The translations under genes and the position numbers were made by a program. DNA of 9,108 nt. It comes from Actinomycetota bacterium. GTDB lineage: Bacteria > Actinomycetota > Acidimicrobiia > Acidimicrobiales > Poriferisodaliceae. The notes under the pieces are model-generated. The model had not been told where the DNA came from. It saw only the letters and a program-made list of their open reading frames with translations, and ran no database searches. The stretch spans positions 1 through 9,108 of the forward strand of contig PCCJ01000113.1 in NCBI GenBank assembly GCA_002731665.1. Reading direction: 5' to 3'. Positions 6,586 to 9,108 of the stretch are shown piece after piece. Each line of letters opens with the position of its first letter. The first letter of the stretch is position 1.

Positions 6586-7230
6586 ATGGAACTCGGGGAC
6601 GCTATTTACAGCGCAGTCACAACCAGGTACTTCAGCAACGAACCCGTCACAGACGAACAGCTACATACAGCATTTGACTACGCACGGTTCGCTCCCCAAG
6701 GCGGCAACCGTCAACCTGTCCGCTTTATCGTTGTGCGAGATCAAGACAAACGAAATCAATTAGCCGAGTTGTATCGAGGCCCGTGGAAGGCTTACTTAGC
6801 TGATGCTCAAACTGGAGATATCAACATTGGGTCAGATAAGGCGGCGAGACTCCTCAGGAATGCAGATCACTTCGCTGACCACCTTGAAGAAATCCCTGTA
6901 ATGGTTGTCGCGTGCGCTCACCTCGAAGATACCCACCCAACTGACACGGAGCTGGGACGACTATCAGTTGTAGGCGGAGCATCAATATACCCAGCCGTTC
7001 AAAACTTCATTTTAGGATGCCGCGAAGCACAATTAGGAGCATCCCTTACTACCTTGCTTTGTCTATTTGAGCCTCAAGTCAAAGAACTGTTAGGCATGCC
7101 CGAGGATGCAGCAACTGTGGCCCACATCGCAGTTGGGCATAGAACGAAAGAATTTCCGACAAAGCTTGATCGGATGGGTCTTGAGGAGATTGTTTTCTCC
7201 GAAACCTGGGGCACATCAACGTATAGCTGA
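6586..7230 (+). CDS. Nitroreductase-family FMN-dependent oxidoreductase
   Basis: The 214-residue product is full length for the family. Seen landmarks: Arg14 in TTRYFSNEPVTDEQL (FMN phosphate contact region), FAPQGGNRQPVRFIVVRD (35-52; the family's AP-S-G-x-N-x-Q-P-W segment with Gln and Val substitutions), and GGASIYPAVQNFILGCREAQ then LGASLTT (130-156), the helix packing over FMN. The closing HIAVGHR (180-186) departs from the more usual VGYP. Start ATG 6586 has a strong AGAAGGGG five bases upstream. Family members form dimers and reduce nitroaromatics, quinones, enones or flavins with NAD(P)H; this substrate is unknown. The next gene on the strand begins 210 bases on, so a shared transcript is uncertain. 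No signal peptide or helix is seen, so it is probably cytosolic. Confidence 0.9.
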   Translation: MELGDAIYSAVTTRYFSNEPVTDEQLHTAFDYARFAPQGGNRQPVRFIVVRDQDKRNQLAELYRGPWKAYLADAQTGDINIGSDKAARLLRNADHFADHLEEIPVMVVACAHLEDTHPTDTELGRLSVVGGASIYPAVQNFILGCREAQLGASLTTLLCLFEPQVKELLGMPEDAATVAHIAVGHRTKEFPTKLDRMGLEEIVFSETWGTSTYS

Positions 7231-7383
7231 ATGGCTCGTGCCTGGCTCCAAACTCGGCGCTCAGATTTTTTCTAAATTTCATCCAGCAGAAAACTTGCAC
7301 AAAACAATGACATCGTTACGCCAAAGCCGCCCCGCTCATGGTGCAATGCTCTTCTGCTCACGCTTAATATTACGAAAAAATAA

Positions 7384-7417
7384 AACTGTTATGAACTCTG
7401 TTAGGTTCCAAACAGTT
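7384..7417. promoter_or_regulatory. Inverted repeat upstream of the ABM-like gene
   Basis: AACTGTT (7384-7390) and AACAGTT (7411-7417) are seven-base inverted arms with 20 bases between. A nested CTGTT (7398-7402) also pairs with the right arm. It ends 23 bases before the GTG start. It could be an operator or a leader stem; low confidence. Confidence 0.25.
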
Positions 7418-7440
7418 GATCATTTACGAAAGAGCGCATT

Positions 7441-7725
7441 GTGAAATTTATTCAAGTAATAGAGCAAACTGGAGACATTCAAGAGGTTGTCGCACATACA
7501 AAGAATTACCTCGAGACAGTCAATGACACAAAAGTGCGAAAAGTTCAGCTTTGCACAGATCGAGACGATCCAACAAAGATTCTAAACATAGTGACATTTG
7601 ATTCTGCGGAATCGGCAGGCCAGAACGATGATCTAGAAGAGACACAAGAAAGCGCCGCTAAGGAGCAGGCGGAAACAGATATCACTTATAGAAATCTCGA
7701 TCTGCACTACGAATACAATCGCTGA
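7441..7725 (+). CDS. Small dimeric alpha-beta-barrel (ABM-like) protein
   Basis: The 94-residue product starts at GTG 7441, with only a weak purine-rich GAAAGAG six bases upstream. The pattern RKVQLCTDRDDPTKILNIVTFDS followed by an acidic helix with LEETQESAAKEQAE and the closing TYRNLDLHYEY matches, from memory, actinobacterial antibiotic-biosynthesis-monooxygenase-like proteins, which have a C-A-D-R-D-x-P…IV-F-S…x-E-T-Q…NLD signature. These are ferredoxin-like beta-alpha-beta-beta-alpha-beta units that dimerise. Many have no proven catalytic activity. The helix around residues 57-79 is unusually acidic. A strong hairpin lies about 75 bases after the stop and is probably its terminator. It may be functionally linked to the upstream nitroreductase, but the 210-base gap gives no proof. 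Confidence 0.75.
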   Translation: MKFIQVIEQTGDIQEVVAHTKNYLETVNDTKVRKVQLCTDRDDPTKILNIVTFDSAESAGQNDDLEETQESAAKEQAETDITYRNLDLHYEYNR

Positions 7726-7775
7726 TTATCGCATGCGAACAACGGGAAGTAACCTTCTCGGTGGGAGCGCCACGA

Positions 7776-7801
7776 ACAAACTTTTACTGTCATAGTCACA
7801 A
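7776..7801 (+). repeat. 26-bp dispersed direct repeat, right copy
   Basis: It matches the left copy (4226-4251) at 24 of 26 bases, same orientation, 3550 bases apart. It ends directly at the base of a strong hairpin (7802-7825), whereas the left copy has no such hairpin next to it. Weaker similarity continues for perhaps 40 bases to the left (a CGGGAA-x-TA-x-CCT pattern in both). Confidence 0.75.
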
Positions 7802-7825
7802 CGGGCCTCCATTCAGCGAGGCCCG
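7802..7825 (+). terminator. Probable transcription terminator after the ABM-like gene
   Basis: CGGGCCTC and GAGGCCCG form a perfect eight-base, GC-rich stem with an eight-base loop (CATTCAGC). The following bases are GTTAGTTTCT, a modest T-rich tail, so it is a good but not textbook intrinsic terminator. It could also slow transcription arriving from the convergent protease gene. Confidence 0.7.
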
Positions 7826-7955
7826 GTTAGTTTCTAAGCAATAATGAACTGTGCTCTGAATTGAAGCTAGGTCAAGAGGGCTGTCTTCAACTAACGGCGG
7901 CTAATAGCTTCCGCTTTTTAAGCGTATGGCGACATTCAACAAATCCAATTTGAAT

Positions 7956-9108
7956 CTAGTTACCAAAAGTAATACGAATTGAATCCCCACTTTGCCCAGA
8001 AACTAGAACTTCAAAAGAAACACGTTCATGACTTACCGAATCGCCTTGCTCAAGAGGATCTCCGCCATTTAGCACCTCCATTGGGCCATCTCCGTAGCTG
8101 CCTCCGAACCCATTGTTTGTTTCGACTAGATAGACAACGGCTCCATCGTTTTTGAGACGACTGTCATACCCGATTGCTCGGCGAACTTCTACCACTAATG
8201 CAGAACTTGAGCTCAACGGAACTATTGCGAGCTTTGAACCGCCCGGAGTTGCCAAGGGCGTGAGACGGACTGTTGTATCAGTTCTCACGCAGCTCACCTG
8301 GGTATCGTCAAGCCATCGAAGAATCCATCTGGAATAGCCCATGTAGCCTGGAGCCGTGCTCGATATTAGGTCCATAAGGCTATATGGACGGGTGAATCCA
8401 TTCCGCCCTGGAATGCTTGCGCCGTAGAGGTCTGGCAGGCCCAACGAATGGCCGAATTCGTGCGGGTACCATAAATCCCCCCAGTACGTTAGGTCCGCTC
8501 CTGACGTTATCCCGTTGGTCATATTTTGGCCATCTGCGATCAGGGGAAAAGAGGGAAGACCCATCCAGGTCGGCCCATAACCAATTTCTTTAGCGTTGGG
8601 AGTAGCTACTACTAGTACGGCGTCAGCTCCAACGAAGCTAACCTCGAAATCAGCTAGCTCAATCGCTTCTTGCATGAAATCATGGTGACCTTCATAGGTT
8701 TTGATCGCATCACCATATTTTGACGCATTATCTTTGAGCCGTAACCATTTGTGATGAGGCGCAAATGAAAGTTTCAGTCTCTTATTAGATTGATCGTCTA
8801 AGAAATTTTCAGCGCCAGGAGAAATTATTGAGAAAATAGATTGTGTGGATGCCGTTGCTCGAACATCTTTAAACTCTGCAAACAAAACCACTACATTAAT
8901 AGCCCCGGTCGAAGAAAGGCGATGCCCCGGCCTTTGGTGGCTCAGCGATAACGCTGGTTCCCAACCAGTCATGTCTGCATCGCTGCTAGACGATAGGTAG
9001 CAATCAGAAGCTGGAGAGAACTGGTCTAATAGCGTTGTTGTCGTCACAGGAACCGTCGTCACAGGAACCGTCGTCACAGGAACCGTCGTCACAGGAACCG
9101 TCGTCACA
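7956..9108 (-). CDS. Secreted M6-like zinc metalloprotease, N-terminus beyond window edge
   Basis: The frame has no stop before the right edge, so only the C-terminal 384 codons or so are present; the GTG at 9105-9107 is an internal Val. Order seen from the edge: repeated VTTVP linker, a Ser-rich spacer with a Cys, a strand INVVVLFAEFKD, a helix-rich region with FLDDQSNKRLKLSF, then the zinc motif HEFGHSLGLPDLYG (8430-8462 holds H-E-x-x-H…D). SLMD about 20 residues later is in the Met-turn position. This matches M6 (immune inhibitor A-like) peptidases, whose motif is HE-x-x-H-x-x-G-x-x-D, by family knowledge. A C-terminal beta-rich part (about 270-383) follows, with VVEVRRAIGYD and GAVVYLVE, also typical of M6 proteins. 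A signal peptide presumably lies off the edge. An extracellular protein-degrading role is inferred. Confidence 0.88.
   Translation of the reverse strand, partial: VTTVPVTTVPVTTVPVTTVPVTTTTLLDQFSPASDCYLSSSSDADMTGWEPALSLSHQRPGHRLSSTGAINVVVLFAEFKDVRATASTQSIFSIISPGAENFLDDQSNKRLKLSFAPHHKWLRLKDNASKYGDAIKTYEGHHDFMQEAIELADFEVSFVGADAVLVVATPNAKEIGYGPTWMGLPSFPLIADGQNMTNGITSGADLTYWGDLWYPHEFGHSLGLPDLYGASIPGRNGFTRPYSLMDLISSTAPGYMGYSRWILRWLDDTQVSCVRTDTTVRLTPLATPGGSKLAIVPLSSSSALVVEVRRAIGYDSRLKNDGAVVYLVETNNGFGGSYGDGPMEVLNGGDPLEQGDSVSHERVSFEVLVSGQSGDSIRITFGN
9040..9108 (-). repeat. Perfect 15-bp tandem repeat encoding VTTVP
   Basis: The unit GTCGTCACAGGAACC (plus strand) repeats four times without a mismatch (9040-9099), then continues for nine bases to the edge. 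On the coding strand each unit gives Val-Thr-Thr-Val-Pro, an extended linker between the N-terminus and the protease domain. Complete identity at codon level points to recent slippage and probable copy-number variation. Confidence 0.9.

Noticed and set aside
7106..7444. 112-residue plus-strand ORF overlapping the nitroreductase 3' end
   Set aside because: It overlaps a well supported gene in another frame and has no domain-like sequence.
6190..7910. Exact 12-base match GGCTAATAGCTT at 6190-6201 and 7899-7910
   Set aside because: One or a few 12-base matches are expected by chance in a 9-kb window, and the two sites have different positions relative to genes.
7912..7924. CGCTT-TTT-AAGCG hairpin near the protease stop as its terminator
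   Set aside because: The stem is only five base pairs with a three-base loop, and no T-tract follows on the minus strand.
8152..8337. 61-residue plus-strand ORF opposite the protease
   Set aside because: It is antisense to a clearly conserved protease domain and shows no independent coding evidence.
9040..9108. CRISPR array at the right edge
   Set aside because: The 15-base units are directly adjacent with no spacers, and they are in-frame codons of the protease linker.

Overview
The window looks like chromosomal DNA from a high-GC-lineage actinobacterium, most likely a marine or freshwater Acidimicrobiia-type organism with roughly balanced base composition. This is inference from the content: an F420-type luciferase-like oxidoreductase, a secreted protease with a Val-Thr-Thr-Val-Pro linker, a small membrane-anchored cupredoxin, and a lipoprotein built on a WR..RD-C..PVT-D..PGR-N motif. 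GTG starts are frequent. No RNA gene, CRISPR array, transposase or integrase was seen.

Layout. 1-807 (+) is the 3' part of a luciferase-like (LLM) flavin/F420 oxidoreductase that enters from the left edge. It converges on an MFS transporter (946-2322, -). A 78-bp divergent spacer with a dyad separates the transporter from a two-gene plus-strand unit: a one-helix membrane-anchored cupredoxin-like protein (2401-2808), then a lipoprotein (2808-3659) joined to it by a TAATG overlap and carrying two I78-inhibitor-like repeats. After these come about 620 bases without an intact gene. They hold the wreck of an unidentified gene (about 3800-4225) that still shows very strong third-position G/C bias.

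From 4280 the window carries small and catabolic-type genes: a short lipoprotein (4280-4588, +) with a possible overlapping mini-ORF, a three-helix membrane protein (4826-5185, -), an alpha/beta hydrolase (5307-6152, -), a nitroreductase-family flavoprotein (6586-7230, +) and a small dimeric alpha-beta-barrel (ABM-like) protein (7441-7725, +) followed by a strong hairpin. This block (4252-7775) is flanked by two direct copies of a 26-bp sequence that match at 24 positions. The right edge (7956-9108, -) is an M6-like secreted metalloprotease whose 5' end lies outside the window, cut inside a perfect 15-bp tandem repeat.

How the parts might work together. Only the cupredoxin/lipoprotein pair is joined strongly enough to propose a shared function, probably at the outer face of the cytoplasmic membrane. 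The oxidoreductase, hydrolase, nitroreductase and ABM-like genes are typical accessory small-molecule enzymes, and nothing in the sequence fixes a common substrate. The most unusual material is the lipoprotein with duplicated repeats and paired cysteines, the eroded high-GC3 gene, and the flanking direct repeats.
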